DNA of 64,000 nucleotides from DASQFI01 sp035633215 (lineage in GTDB: Bacteria > Acidobacteriota > Vicinamibacteria > Vicinamibacterales > SCN-69-37). Shown here piece by piece: positions 43,754 through 51,860 of this stretch (its first letter is position 1; each line of letters starts with the position of its first letter). The translations under genes were made by a program, and so were the position numbers. Under the pieces are notes generated by a model, which was given only the letters and a program-made list of their open reading frames with translations, made no database searches and was not told the DNA's origin. The DNA is taken from contig DASQFI010000048.1 in NCBI GenBank assembly GCA_035633215.1, positions 147,164-211,163 of the forward strand. Direction: 5' to 3'.

Positions 43754-46700
43754 TCAGAACCTGATCCTGGCGGCCATGGTGATCGTTCGCATCGGCGCAA
43801 ACCGCGTCACCTGGCCGAATGTGTTCGAGTTGAGGTTGGTATCGATAGCCGTCCACCGCGTCGTGTTGAACAGGTTGTTCGCGTTGATCGTGAGGCCGAC
43901 GCTGCGCGCGCCGCCGATCCGCATGTCACGCGAGAACTGCGCGTTGACCACGTAACCGCCCGGCCCGATGATGACGTTGCGCGGTGAGGTGCCGAAGGCC
44001 CCAATCGCCGGCGCCGCGAAGGCGTCGGTATTGAAGAAGTGGAGCAGCGTCTCGTCGTCCAGGCCGATGGGCACGCCCAGGTAGTCGGCTCGCAGCGATC
44101 CGCTCGTGCCGCTGGCCACGCTGGTGGTCGCGCCGACGACCCGGGGCGTGAATGGCGACCCCGATTCCGCCGAGACGTTCATCGTCACGGACCACTCGCC
44201 AACCAGGGCGGCAAGCGCGCCGCCGTCCGCGAGCCACCGGCGGCCGACGCCGAACGGCAACTCCCACGTGGCGTTGGCGCTGAACTGATGCCGCCGGTCG
44301 AAGTTCGACAGGGCGTACTCGGCTTCGAGGTCCTGATCGTTCTGCGCCACCACCGCGCCGCCGGCGCCGAGTGACGAGGCGTTGTCCATCGACCTGGCCA
44401 GCGTGTAACTGGCGCCGAATCGGAGGCCGCGAGCCAGGCCGCGCTGGATCGAAAAGCTGCCCAGCGACAGCAGCGAGCGGCCACCCGACGACTCCCACGT
44501 GAACGGCTGCACGCCGTCGATCCGCAGCGTGCCGTCCGGGTTGCGATTGGGGGCGCGAAGCAGATCGAGGTTCGTACCGCGGGTCCCCGTGTAACCGGCG
44601 GTCGCGGTCCAGATGCGCCAGAACGTCTTCGAAACCGTGGCGTTCCAGGTTTGAATCATGCCGAGGCCGTACCGGGGATCGATGCCGAAGTTGTTCGTCA
44701 CACCGGTCCCTTCGAGCAGCCCGGTTTCGAGCGACAGCGGGTCGGCCATCGAGCCGGCGTTGGTGAGCGTGTCCGCAAAAGGCGGCTGGGCGACGGCCCG
44801 TTGGGCAATCGATGAGTACGACGTGGTGTTGTACGTGATGCCGTAGCTCGTGTTGAGCACCGTGCCACGCGCCAGACGGTACGCCATCCCGACACGTGGG
44901 CCGATGTTGTTCCAGTCGGTCCGGATCAGCGACGACGGGAAGGTGATGCTCGACAGCGGACCCACCTGGCCGGGCGTGACGACGGCGGCGGCGGTGAAGT
45001 CCGGCGTGACGTCGAGATTGGCCATGTGTCCGCTCGCTTCAACGTAGGGGAACGGGACCTCCCAGCGGACGCCCAGGTTGAACGTCATCCGGCTGTTCCG
45101 TTGCCAGTTGTCTTCGAGATAGACCGCGAACGCCTTTTGACGGAGTTGGGTGAGGCCGGCGACCTGCAGCGTCGCCTGCTGCGGCAACCCGAGCAGGAAG
45201 TCGGCGAAGTCGGCGCCCGTGTTCCGTGAAATGAGCGCGCCGTTGCTCGCGTACAGGCCCGTGAACGTGAACGTCCCGCGCGAGTTCCCGTTGCTCTGAG
45301 TCGAAGAGGTGTCGTGCCGGAACTCCGTGCCGAAGCGGAGCTGATGCGTCCGGACCGGCCGCGACAGCGTGTAGCTGACGCTGGTGCGCTGGTCCTTCCG
45401 GGAGTTCGCGGCGTTCGATCGCACGTTGAGGTTGGAAAACGACAGATTCGGCACGCCCCAGTTCACCGGATCCTGCGTCGACGGATACGAGATCCCCGCG
45501 AGCCCGGCGACGTCGACGATGTTCGAGAACGCGTTCGACGTCGTGCTGGAGTTGCGCGCGATGTTGACGGCGAACGTGTTGTTCGTCCTGCCCCTGGCCA
45601 CGGTCAGGTTGATGGGCACGGTCAGGCTGGTGCCGCGCGTCGTACCGCCGAGCTGCGGCAGCACGTTGAACTGCTCGGACTCGTTCCCGCGGTATTGCAG
45701 TTGGGCGCTGAGATTGATGGTCAGGCCGCGGCCGCCGCGGCCACCCTGACCGCCGCCACCTGGACCACCCCCACGGGCGCCACCGCCACCGCCTCGGCCG
45801 CCGGGCCCTGCGCCGCGCTGAGGAAGATTCGGGGTCAGATTCTGGTTGATCCGCAGGCTGATGCTGTTGGACGTCGACAGGGTCGTCGCCGCCGTATGGA
45901 AATTCTGCGAAGCGGCGCCGTCGATGTTCGGCGCCGGGATGTACGCCAGCAGTGCTCGGGACGCGGCAGACATCTGGTCGAGTGGAATCTGATTGTTGGT
46001 GAACGGCTGGCCCGTCCTCGGGTTGACGAGCTGGATGCCGCTGCCGGAGAAGTCGCCGTTCCGCATCGCCACCGTCGGCACCGTCGTGTACTGGTCTTGT
46101 TGCGACGTCGAATGATTGCCGGAGTAGTTCAGCTGGAAGCTCGTGCGGCGGTTCGTGTTGTTGTAGAGCCCGGGGATGATGACCGGGCCGCCGATCGTGC
46201 CGCCGTAGTTGTTTCGCGCGTATGGCTGCGAGGTGACTGGGGTGATGACGCCGTTGCGCGGCTGGTAGTTCGTCGCATCGACCGCGGACCCACCGAACGA
46301 GTAGTTCGCGGAGCCTTGAAAGAGGCTCTGGCCGCGCCCGCCACGCCCGCCGAGCCCGAACGCGCCGGCCCCGCCGCGGCCGCCCTCACCGTTCAATCCG
46401 CCGCGGCCGCCGCCCTGGCCGAAGCCTTCTTCCGGGCTCAGCGGACTGAAGCCGGCCGCGAACTGGCCGGTCGCCGGATCGAATTCGCCGCGTCCGATGG
46501 CGGACATGCGGTCGCCGAGGACGCCGCGATCGACACTGATCGCGTCACCGCGCGCGGTGACGGAGAGGGCGTCCGCGCTCGCGCCCTGCAGCGTGAAGCC
46601 GGGCGGCAGCAATCTCGCCAGCTCGGCCGACTGATCGGGTGGCGTCACGTCAAGCGTAGCCGCGCCCGCCGGATCCGAACTCACCGTGAGCTGGGTGAAG

Positions 46701-47248
46701 CGGCCGGTCGCGGCGCCCACCGTGGCCGCGGGCGTGGCCGCGGCTGGCGTGCCGGCCGGCGCCACCGTCGTCGAGGCCGCGACAGACGCCACCGGCTGAT
46801 CGCGCGGCAGCAAGGGCAGGTCGATAGTGAGTGTCGTATCGCACGGAAGCGACCCAAGGGTCAGCTCTTTGCTCTGGCGCTGGAAGGCCGCCATCTCGGC
46901 CGCGACGAGGAATGTCTGGCCTGGAGTGAAGAGGATGCTGAAGCGGCCGTCCACGTCCGCGGCGGTCGCCACTACAAGGCGCGTGCCTTGATGGACGAGG
47001 ATCGTGGCGCCGGACACGGGAAGGGCAACGGTCGCCGGGACGGCGGGTGCCGTCGCCTCGGCGCCGCCCCGGCCGCGGCCGCCGAACGGGCCCGTCGGGG
47101 CAGTGACAACGCTCGTGACGCGGCCGGTGACCCGGCATCCCGTCGGCGCCTGCTGTGCCGCTGCGCCGGAGAACTGCATTGCGCCGGCCAGGGCGACTAC
47201 TGCGACGACAGAGACGACCTGAGTGCGCGATTTCGTCTTCCGGACCAT
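43754..47248 (-). CDS. Oar-like TonB-dependent receptor
   Basis: A 1164-residue outer-membrane receptor: signal VVSVVAVVALAGAMQFSGAAA, a carboxypeptidase-regulatory-like domain (about 40-145; VSGATILVHQGTRLVVATAA, DGRFSILF), an Ala/Pro/Thr linker, then plug and 22-strand-type barrel with GGTIGGPVIIPGLYNN, NFDRRHQFSANATWELPFG and the C-terminal strand ending MAARIRF, whose final Phe fits BAM recognition. Two Gly/Arg-rich segments (DNA 46331-46420 and 45721-45818) interrupt plug and barrel. The substrate is unknown; Oar-like receptors handle oligosaccharides or peptides. Confidence 0.9.
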   Translation of the reverse strand: MVRKTKSRTQVVSVVAVVALAGAMQFSGAAAQQAPTGCRVTGRVTSVVTAPTGPFGGRGRGGAEATAPAVPATVALPVSGATILVHQGTRLVVATAADVDGRFSILFTPGQTFLVAAEMAAFQRQSKELTLGSLPCDTTLTIDLPLLPRDQPVASVAASTTVAPAGTPAAATPAATVGAATGRFTQLTVSSDPAGAATLDVTPPDQSAELARLLPPGFTLQGASADALSVTARGDAISVDRGVLGDRMSAIGRGEFDPATGQFAAGFSPLSPEEGFGQGGGRGGLNGEGGRGGAGAFGLGGRGGRGQSLFQGSANYSFGGSAVDATNYQPRNGVITPVTSQPYARNNYGGTIGGPVIIPGLYNNTNRRTSFQLNYSGNHSTSQQDQYTTVPTVAMRNGDFSGSGIQLVNPRTGQPFTNNQIPLDQMSAASRALLAYIPAPNIDGAASQNFHTAATTLSTSNSISLRINQNLTPNLPQRGAGPGGRGGGGGARGGGPGGGGQGGRGGRGLTINLSAQLQYRGNESEQFNVLPQLGGTTRGTSLTVPINLTVARGRTNNTFAVNIARNSSTTSNAFSNIVDVAGLAGISYPSTQDPVNWGVPNLSFSNLNVRSNAANSRKDQRTSVSYTLSRPVRTHQLRFGTEFRHDTSSTQSNGNSRGTFTFTGLYASNGALISRNTGADFADFLLGLPQQATLQVAGLTQLRQKAFAVYLEDNWQRNSRMTFNLGVRWEVPFPYVEASGHMANLDVTPDFTAAAVVTPGQVGPLSSITFPSSLIRTDWNNIGPRVGMAYRLARGTVLNTSYGITYNTTSYSSIAQRAVAQPPFADTLTNAGSMADPLSLETGLLEGTGVTNNFGIDPRYGLGMIQTWNATVSKTFWRIWTATAGYTGTRGTNLDLLRAPNRNPDGTLRIDGVQPFTWESSGGRSLLSLGSFSIQRGLARGLRFGASYTLARSMDNASSLGAGGAVVAQNDQDLEAEYALSNFDRRHQFSANATWELPFGVGRRWLADGGALAALVGEWSVTMNVSAESGSPFTPRVVGATTSVASGTSGSLRADYLGVPIGLDDETLLHFFNTDAFAAPAIGAFGTSPRNVIIGPGGYVVNAQFSRDMRIGGARSVGLTINANNLFNTTRWTAIDTNLNSNTFGQVTRFAPMRTITMAARIRF

Positions 47249-47370
47249 GGCGTTCGTTATTACGCCGCTGGTCGGCCCAGTGCTATGGCCTCATTTGTGA
47301 AAAAACTGTGACAACGGACGGAGGTGGGCAGGGCGGTCTCCCTTGTGAGACCCGTCGTCCCTGCCGCTTG

Positions 47371-47447
47371 CCAATCCACCTTCGCGCTGCGCGCTACGGT
47401 GGACAAGCCGAAGCCGCGAGCGCAGCGAGCGTTTGGCGAAGGTTGGT
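47371..47447. repeat. REP-like palindromic element
   Basis: Outer arms CCTTCGC (47379-47385) and GCGAAGG (47436-47442) enclose further GC-rich inverted sequence (CCACC...GGTGG at 47377-47403, and GCGCTGCGC). A related GC-rich palindrome lies at 60455-60516. Such elements are common between genes in this lineage; the call rests on structure only. Confidence 0.4.
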
Positions 47448-47452
47448 CCTGT

Positions 47453-47481
47453 TGACATTCCACATGAGCCAGCCGTAGTCT
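47453..47481 (+). promoter_or_regulatory. Promoter of the orphan padR gene
   Basis: A consensus -35 TTGACA (47453-47458), a 17-base spacer and a -10 TAGTCT (47476-47481) predict a start near 47488 and a leader of about 20 bases before ATG 47509. It is the clearest sigma-70-type promoter I see in the window. Confidence 0.6.
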
Positions 47482-47502
47482 TCTGTGGAACCTCCACAGA
47501 AG
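47480..47502 (+). promoter_or_regulatory. Palindromic operator, likely PadR autorepression site
   Basis: CTTCTGTGGA-ACC-TCCACAGAAG is a perfect 10-bp inverted repeat. It overlaps the last bases of the -10 box and the predicted transcription start, and ends six bases before the PadR start codon, an ideal place to block RNA polymerase. Confidence 0.65.
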
Positions 47503-47508
47503 TGTCTC

Positions 47509-47859
47509 ATGCTGGACAAACTCGACATTCTCCAGGGCACCCTCGACTTGATGGTGCTGCGAACGCTATGCACGCTGGGTCCCTTGCACGGATACGGCAT
47601 CGCCCGGAGGATCGAGCAGGTCAGCGGTGACCATCTCATTCTCAATCAGGGAACCATCTACGTCTCGCTGGTCCGGCTCCAGGAGCGCGGCTGGATTCGG
47701 TCGAAGTGGGGCGTGTCGGAGAACAACCGCCGCGCGCGGTTCTACGCCATTACCAGGGCCGGCGAGAAGCAGCTCGCGGCCCAAACGGAAACCTGGGAAC
47801 GACTCGCGGCGGTGATGGGCCGAGTGCTCGCGGCTGATGGATCGGACGGTGACCAATGA
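47509..47859 (+). CDS. PadR-family regulator, not next to a permease
   Basis: A 116-residue winged-helix regulator: LDKLDILQGTLDLMVLRTL, LGPLHGYGIARRIEQVS, QGTIYVSLVRLQERGWI and RRARFYAITRAGEKQLAAQ. These are the typical helix 1, recognition and wing segments of the PadR type that normally precedes orphan permeases; here no permease follows, and a convergent secreted-protein gene lies downstream. The frame is open from GTG 47485, but that start lies inside the palindrome; ATG 47509 matches the family N-terminus. Confidence 0.88.
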   Translation: MLDKLDILQGTLDLMVLRTLCTLGPLHGYGIARRIEQVSGDHLILNQGTIYVSLVRLQERGWIRSKWGVSENNRRARFYAITRAGEKQLAAQTETWERLAAVMGRVLAADGSDGDQ

Positions 47860-47956
47860 CACCCTGGCTTCGCATCATGCCGCCAATATCGCCGGAGCCG
47901 TCGCTGCCGCGCGCGGCTGGCAGGGCAGCCGGTTCGCCAGTGTCGAGCGAGGCGAC

Positions 47957-48667
47957 CTACTTGGCCGGGAAGATTCGGTCGGCGATTGTGTCGCGATGGA
48001 ACGCGGAATGCTGACGGATGTCGCCCCAACCACCCGGGTCCGACGCCGTGGCCGCCGCGGCTTGCCGCTCCGCTCCGAAATCCTGCCAGGAGTTGTACCG
48101 GGTGATCGTCATGAACGTCCACTCGCTGCCCTCGATGTGCGCCAGCAAGACGGTGCCTGTCTGAATCTTGGCGGTTGCCGCTGCCGGCGCCGTCAGCGCC
48201 TTTTCGAGTTGATCGCGATGCCCCGGGACTGCGCGATGGACGCCAACCGCATACACCGCACTTGCCGTGCCCGATCCGCCGATCCCCATCTGGCGAGTGA
48301 AGTCAGCCCACGACGGACCGCTGACGAAGGTATCGGTGTGCCAGGCACGCAGGTCGCGGGCCGCATTCGGGGCAGCCGGTGCGCCAGTGACCGTCGCGGT
48401 CTTTCCCAAGTGCTGGACGACGGCATAGTCCCAGTCGTCGCCCTCCTGATGCCGAAGGACCACGAAATGATCCGGCATCGGCGCCGTCTTGTCCGGCTCC
48501 ATGAGCGCTTTGCCCAAGGCTGCGGCCTGACCCGGCGCGGCCTTGGTGAAGTGCACATGATACACATCCGATCCAGTGGCAGGCGCGGGCTGCGTCTGCG
48601 GCGACGCCCCTGTTCCGGCGGCAAGGACCAACGTCACGACAACGGCGGGAATCGCAGACAATCTCAT
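47957..48667 (-). CDS. Secreted protein, possible dimeric alpha-beta barrel
   Basis: A 236-residue exported protein (signal LSAIPAVVVTLVLAAGTGASP). The mature part has two similar halves: VYHVHFTKAAPGQAAALGKAL with FVVLRHQEGDDWDYAVVQ, and VYAVGVHRAVPGHRDQLEKAL with VLLAHIEGSEWTFMTITRY. The internal repeat fits a duplicated ferredoxin-like/ABM domain. The function is unknown. The start at 48667 has AGAGGA seven bases upstream. A second secreted protein with a similar pattern is at 50194. Confidence 0.65.
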   Translation of the reverse strand: MRLSAIPAVVVTLVLAAGTGASPQTQPAPATGSDVYHVHFTKAAPGQAAALGKALMEPDKTAPMPDHFVVLRHQEGDDWDYAVVQHLGKTATVTGAPAAPNAARDLRAWHTDTFVSGPSWADFTRQMGIGGSGTASAVYAVGVHRAVPGHRDQLEKALTAPAAATAKIQTGTVLLAHIEGSEWTFMTITRYNSWQDFGAERQAAAATASDPGGWGDIRQHSAFHRDTIADRIFPAK

Positions 48668-48749
48668 GGCACCATCCTCTGTTCGAGCGAACGTGCGCAA
48701 TCCTGACAGCCATCGCGCTCATCTGGCTGTTCAAGACTGCACAGGGGCA

Positions 48750-49133
48750 TCACTCGCCAGTTGGCGCGGTCGTACGACCTTTACGCTCGCGCAGTCGCTC
48801 GAACTCATGTTTCAGCGCCTCGAGCTGATCATCGTCGAGCCCTTCGAGGTGCATGAGTTGTGGTCGTGCTCCGGCACTGCTTCTGAGGAGCTCATCGAGC
48901 TTCAATTGCAGCGTCTTCGTGTCACGGTTCTGTGTGTTTTGCAGCAGGAACGCGATGAGAAACGTGACTTGAGACGCGGCCGTGTTCATCGTCAACTGCC
49001 ACGTGTCCGAGAACCCAAAGACGGGACCGAGCAGGAGCCAGAGGGCCGTTAACGCGATGTTCGCCGTGAAGGCCCATGGAGAGCCGACTACAGACCCGGT
49101 TACGTCAGCAAATCGCCTGAATCCATTCGTCAT
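48750..49133 (-). CDS. Low-affinity iron permease family protein, copy 1
   Basis: A 127-residue membrane protein with two hydrophobic segments (WAFTANIALTALWLLLGPVFG and NTAASQVTFLIAFLLQNTQNR, given by their parts) and a soluble tail LKLDELLRSSAGARPQL followed by an acidic and then basic helix. It fits the low-affinity iron permease (Fet4-related) Pfam family; bacterial members are short and their transport role is unproven. A near-identical copy lies at 54214-54585, and the DNA identity extends past the gene. Confidence 0.8.
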   Translation of the reverse strand: MTNGFRRFADVTGSVVGSPWAFTANIALTALWLLLGPVFGFSDTWQLTMNTAASQVTFLIAFLLQNTQNRDTKTLQLKLDELLRSSAGARPQLMHLEGLDDDQLEALKHEFERLRERKGRTTAPTGE

Positions 49134-49185
49134 AGTCCCCCCAGTGCAGGGAGTTGACGATAACAGGCGGACGTAACGCGAGCGA
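48771..49185. repeat. Direct repeat, copy A (about 415 bp, near identical)
   Basis: Matches 54226-54645 in the same orientation, including the iron-permease-family gene and about 50 bases upstream of its start. Differences are scattered single bases plus small indels near the gene start. It indicates a recent duplication or gene conversion. Confidence 0.8.
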
Positions 49186-49232
49186 ACGAGTGTGATTCAG
49201 ACTCTGTTGAGCCGGACGGAGCGCTCCATCAG

Positions 49233-50036
49233 TCAGCGCTTGAGTCGGATGTGCAGATAACGCGCGTGAATGATCTGGTAGAAGCCGTAAGCGACGAAAC
49301 CAGCTGCTGTGGCGCCGAGAAGCCAGCGGCCCAGTCCTCCCGGTTGTGCGGCGAGGATGCGCAATGATGACGCCGTGGTGCCGACCTCAGACGCATCGCG
49401 GAACCAGCCCGCGACGACGATGCCCCACCCCAGCAGCGCAAAGACGATGGCGCGTGCCGCCACGCCGAACCGGCTGAGGGCGACCGCCCACTCGCCGGCT
49501 TCGCGTCTCATCTCTGCGACATCGAGATCGCGTTCCAGCCGGCCGGTGATCGCCGCGTAGACCTGCTGCACGGCGAAGCCGATGAGGCCGAGCCCCGCGA
49601 GCACGACGAACCAATCACCGAACGGCCACCCGAACGCCTCGATGGCGACCGCACGCTCGCTGGTTGCGGACGACGCCGACAGTCCCCGATAGAGGCGAAA
49701 GGCCTGGAGGCCCAGCGCCGCGTGCACGACCCCGCGCGCCACGAAGCTCACGCGGATCGCGAGGCCGCGCAAACTGTGCCCGAGGCGGTCTGGATCGAAG
49801 AGACCCTGGAGGATGCGCCAAGCGGCGTAGCCGAGCAGCCCGACGGCGGCGACGAGCAGCAGCGTGCGGCCGAACGGTTGAGCGAGGACGGTCGTGAAGG
49901 CGCCGCGCATCCCCGTCACTCGTCCGCCGACCTTGCCCGCGAGCTGCAGCGCCAGCGTGCCGACGACCAGGTAGAGGACACCCTTGACGAGGAAGCCCGC
50001 GCGAGCGAGCAACTCGAGCGCGCCGAAACCGTTCAT
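49233..50036 (-). CDS. DUF1206 membrane protein
   Basis: A 267-residue inner-membrane protein with six predicted helices in three similar pairs, each pair beginning with an Ala-Arg-x-x-Phe/Ile motif: LARAGFLVKGVLYLVVG, SFVARGVVHAALGLQAF and GVAARAIVFALLGWGIV. This triple repeat is the mark of DUF1206, whose function is unknown. ATG 50036 begins MNGFGALELL; the longer frame to 50156 has no family similarity. Confidence 0.85.
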   Translation of the reverse strand: MNGFGALELLARAGFLVKGVLYLVVGTLALQLAGKVGGRVTGMRGAFTTVLAQPFGRTLLLVAAVGLLGYAAWRILQGLFDPDRLGHSLRGLAIRVSFVARGVVHAALGLQAFRLYRGLSASSATSERAVAIEAFGWPFGDWFVVLAGLGLIGFAVQQVYAAITGRLERDLDVAEMRREAGEWAVALSRFGVAARAIVFALLGWGIVVAGWFRDASEVGTTASSLRILAAQPGGLGRWLLGATAAGFVAYGFYQIIHARYLHIRLKR

Positions 50037-50143
50037 GGATCCATGGTAGGTCAGTCTCACAAGGAACGGGCAGGCGATCGCCGGGGACGAGCTGACGGCG
50101 GGCTGAGAAATGACCGACCGACTCGAAGTCGCGTGAAAACGCG

Positions 50144-50167
50144 GCGGCCGTCCCAATGGACGGCCGC
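50144..50167 (-). terminator. Rho-independent-like terminator
   Basis: GCGGCCGTCC-CAAT-GGACGGCCGC is a perfect 10-bp stem with a four-base loop, 27 bases after the stop of the 50194 gene. On the minus strand it is followed by CGCGTTTT, a short T-run. It would end that gene's transcript before the DUF1206 gene. Confidence 0.55.
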
Positions 50168-50193
50168 TTGAATCAAAGACACCGACGCGACGA

Positions 50194-51051
50194 CTACTGG
50201 ACCTTCTTGATCGGCGCCGGCTTGCGCGCCCAGAAGCCGGGATCGGCCTTCAGCCACTCGGCCGGCGGGATGCTCTGCTGCGGAGCAAAGGCAAAGAGGT
50301 CGACTTGCGAACTGACGATCGCCGACGCCGCGAGCGCGTCCAGCTTCTTCTGCCCCTCCGGACCGCCGAGCGCGGTCTGGTACGCGGCGCCGTGAATTGC
50401 CGCGCCCTCGTCGATCTCACCGAGGGACTTGCGCGCGACGAACTGGAAGTACGTGCCTGCCGGGGCGCCGGCTGCCGCGCGCCAGAGAGAGAAGCTGTCC
50501 TTGAGCTTTGCGCTCTCGTGTGCCGCCTTGATGATCTTCCGGCTTTCTTCGTACTCGGCGGTGTGACCGGGACGCACGGTGATCCGCGTGACACTGAAAT
50601 ACCGGCTCGCGGCAAGGTCGGCAGGCCCGCCATAGTTCAGGTCCGGCATAGACGTCAGCACCATCATCCGGCCGTCAGTCAGGTACTCACCTTCCATTGA
50701 GGAGTACCGCTTCTGGATCGCGGTGAGCGCCGGGCTGGCCTCAATGGCCTTGTTCGATTTCTCGTAATCGGCCCAGGTGACGTATGGGCTGATGTACCAG
50801 TTCTCGGGCGATCCGGTCATCGCAGTCAGAGCGAGGAAGCCACTGGGATTCTTCGCCGCCACCAGAGCGCCGGCCCACGCGACCTCGTGCGCGTCGTGCG
50901 CGTCGTGCGCGCTACTCTTGCCTGGCTTCACAGTTTCCCGATAGACGGTCAGGACGTTAAACATCGGAGGAACCGCGGTAGGCTGCGCGAGCAGTGCCGC
51001 GGGTACAAGAACGCCGAGCGCTAGCGAAAGCGAGCGTGTCATTTTTCTCAT
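50194..51051 (-). CDS. Secreted protein of unknown function
   Basis: A 285-residue exported protein (signal LSLALGVLVPAALLA). Two similar stretches, NVLTVYRETVKPGKSSAH and YFSVTRITVRPGHTAEYEE, suggest a duplicated ferredoxin-like/ABM fold, as in the 47957 protein. The first contains a run HDAHDAHE encoded by nearly three copies of a 9-base unit (50886-50911), a likely slippage site. No enzyme motif is recognised. Confidence 0.6.
   Translation of the reverse strand: MRKMTRSLSLALGVLVPAALLAQPTAVPPMFNVLTVYRETVKPGKSSAHDAHDAHEVAWAGALVAAKNPSGFLALTAMTGSPENWYISPYVTWADYEKSNKAIEASPALTAIQKRYSSMEGEYLTDGRMMVLTSMPDLNYGGPADLAASRYFSVTRITVRPGHTAEYEESRKIIKAAHESAKLKDSFSLWRAAAGAPAGTYFQFVARKSLGEIDEGAAIHGAAYQTALGGPEGQKKLDALAASAIVSSQVDLFAFAPQQSIPPAEWLKADPGFWARKPAPIKKVQ
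50886..50911 (+). repeat. 9-bp tandem repeat inside a coding gene
   Basis: CGTGCGCGT repeated 2.9 times. Each unit adds three residues (His-Asp-Ala) to the secreted protein on the minus strand, so copy-number change keeps the frame. Confidence 0.7.
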
Positions 51052-51432
51052 GTAGCCTGCTTTTTTGAGGGCGACCCGGAAACGGGTAACACCCGACAGG
51101 ACCAGACTCGTCCGGTGGCCCCAGGGTGGAGAAGTGTCGGCGAGGCATCAGCGACCCCTCGCCCGCATCGATCAGTCTACAGCGTGTGGCCGTATCTCGC
51201 CTTGCTAGCTCGGCTGCGACGCCAGGACTCGGCCGATGTTGGCTCGGGAATCAACCGAATTGCTCAGCATTCTGAGCCACGCCCTTCACGTCTTCACGCC
51301 CTTCACGTCTCCCAGGATGACGCGGTGGCAGAGAGATCCCGAGTCTCCATGACTTCGCGCAGAATGCTGAGGAAACACCTGAGCGAAGCGGAAGGTGGAC
51401 GCGGTAATCGCGAGGTCGCTGAAGGAATCGAT
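51052..51432. other. Divergent intergenic region with small repeats
   Basis: About 380 bases with no convincing gene. It holds a perfect 6-bp inverted repeat GCTCAG-CATT-CTGAGC (51262-51277) and a 17-base sequence in two tandem copies (51279-51312; ACGCCCTTCACGTCTTC, one mismatch). It must contain the promoters of the two divergent genes, but no clear -35/-10 pair stands out. Confidence 0.5.
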
Positions 51433-51828
51433 ATGGACATCAAGAGAAGTGGTTCACAACCCTCCGATAGGGGTCCTGCCGAATATTTCACCGGTACGGT
51501 CCGCATCGATCCTCTGTTCAAGGCTGCGGATCCGGGGCGCGTGGCCTGCGCCAGCGTCACGTTCGAGCCCGGCGCCCGGACCACATGGCACACCCACCCG
51601 TTGGGCCAGTCGCTGATTGTGATCGCGGGCTGCGGTCGCGCGCAGCGGTGGGGAGGCCCGATCGAGGAAATTCGGCCGGGTGACGTGATCTCGTTCGTGC
51701 CTGGCGAGAAGCATTGGCACGGCGCCACCGCGACGACCGCCATGACGCACATCGCTATCCAGGAACGGCTCGAAGGCAGGACCGTCGACTGGTTGGAGAA
51801 GGTCAGCGACGAAGAGTACAGGCAGTAA
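51433..51828 (+). CDS. Cupin-domain protein
   Basis: A 131-residue single-domain cupin. Motif 1 is TTWHTHPLGQSLIVIAG with metal His residues; motif 2 is RPGDVISFVPGEKHWHGA. RAQRWGGPIEEIRPGD is typical of the small cupins found with carboxymuconolactone decarboxylase-like or hydroxynitrile-lyase-like families. ATG 51433 has GAAGGA six bases upstream; the frame extends further up but without similarity. The dehydrogenase gene starts 32 bases later. Confidence 0.82.
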   Translation: MDIKRSGSQPSDRGPAEYFTGTVRIDPLFKAADPGRVACASVTFEPGARTTWHTHPLGQSLIVIAGCGRAQRWGGPIEEIRPGDVISFVPGEKHWHGATATTAMTHIAIQERLEGRTVDWLEKVSDEEYRQ

Positions 51829-51860
51829 AGCGGCAACGCGCCGCAGGGGAAAGGTCAAAC

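Noticed and set aside
45314..47311. 665-residue open frame on the plus strand
   Set aside because: It is the exact antisense of the TonB receptor gene. Its product is Arg/Ala/Gly-rich with no domain or signal, as expected for a shadow frame in high-GC DNA.
50886..51312. CRISPR array
   Set aside because: The repeats are 9 and 17 bases in direct tandem without spacers and there is no cas gene. No array was seen anywhere in the window.
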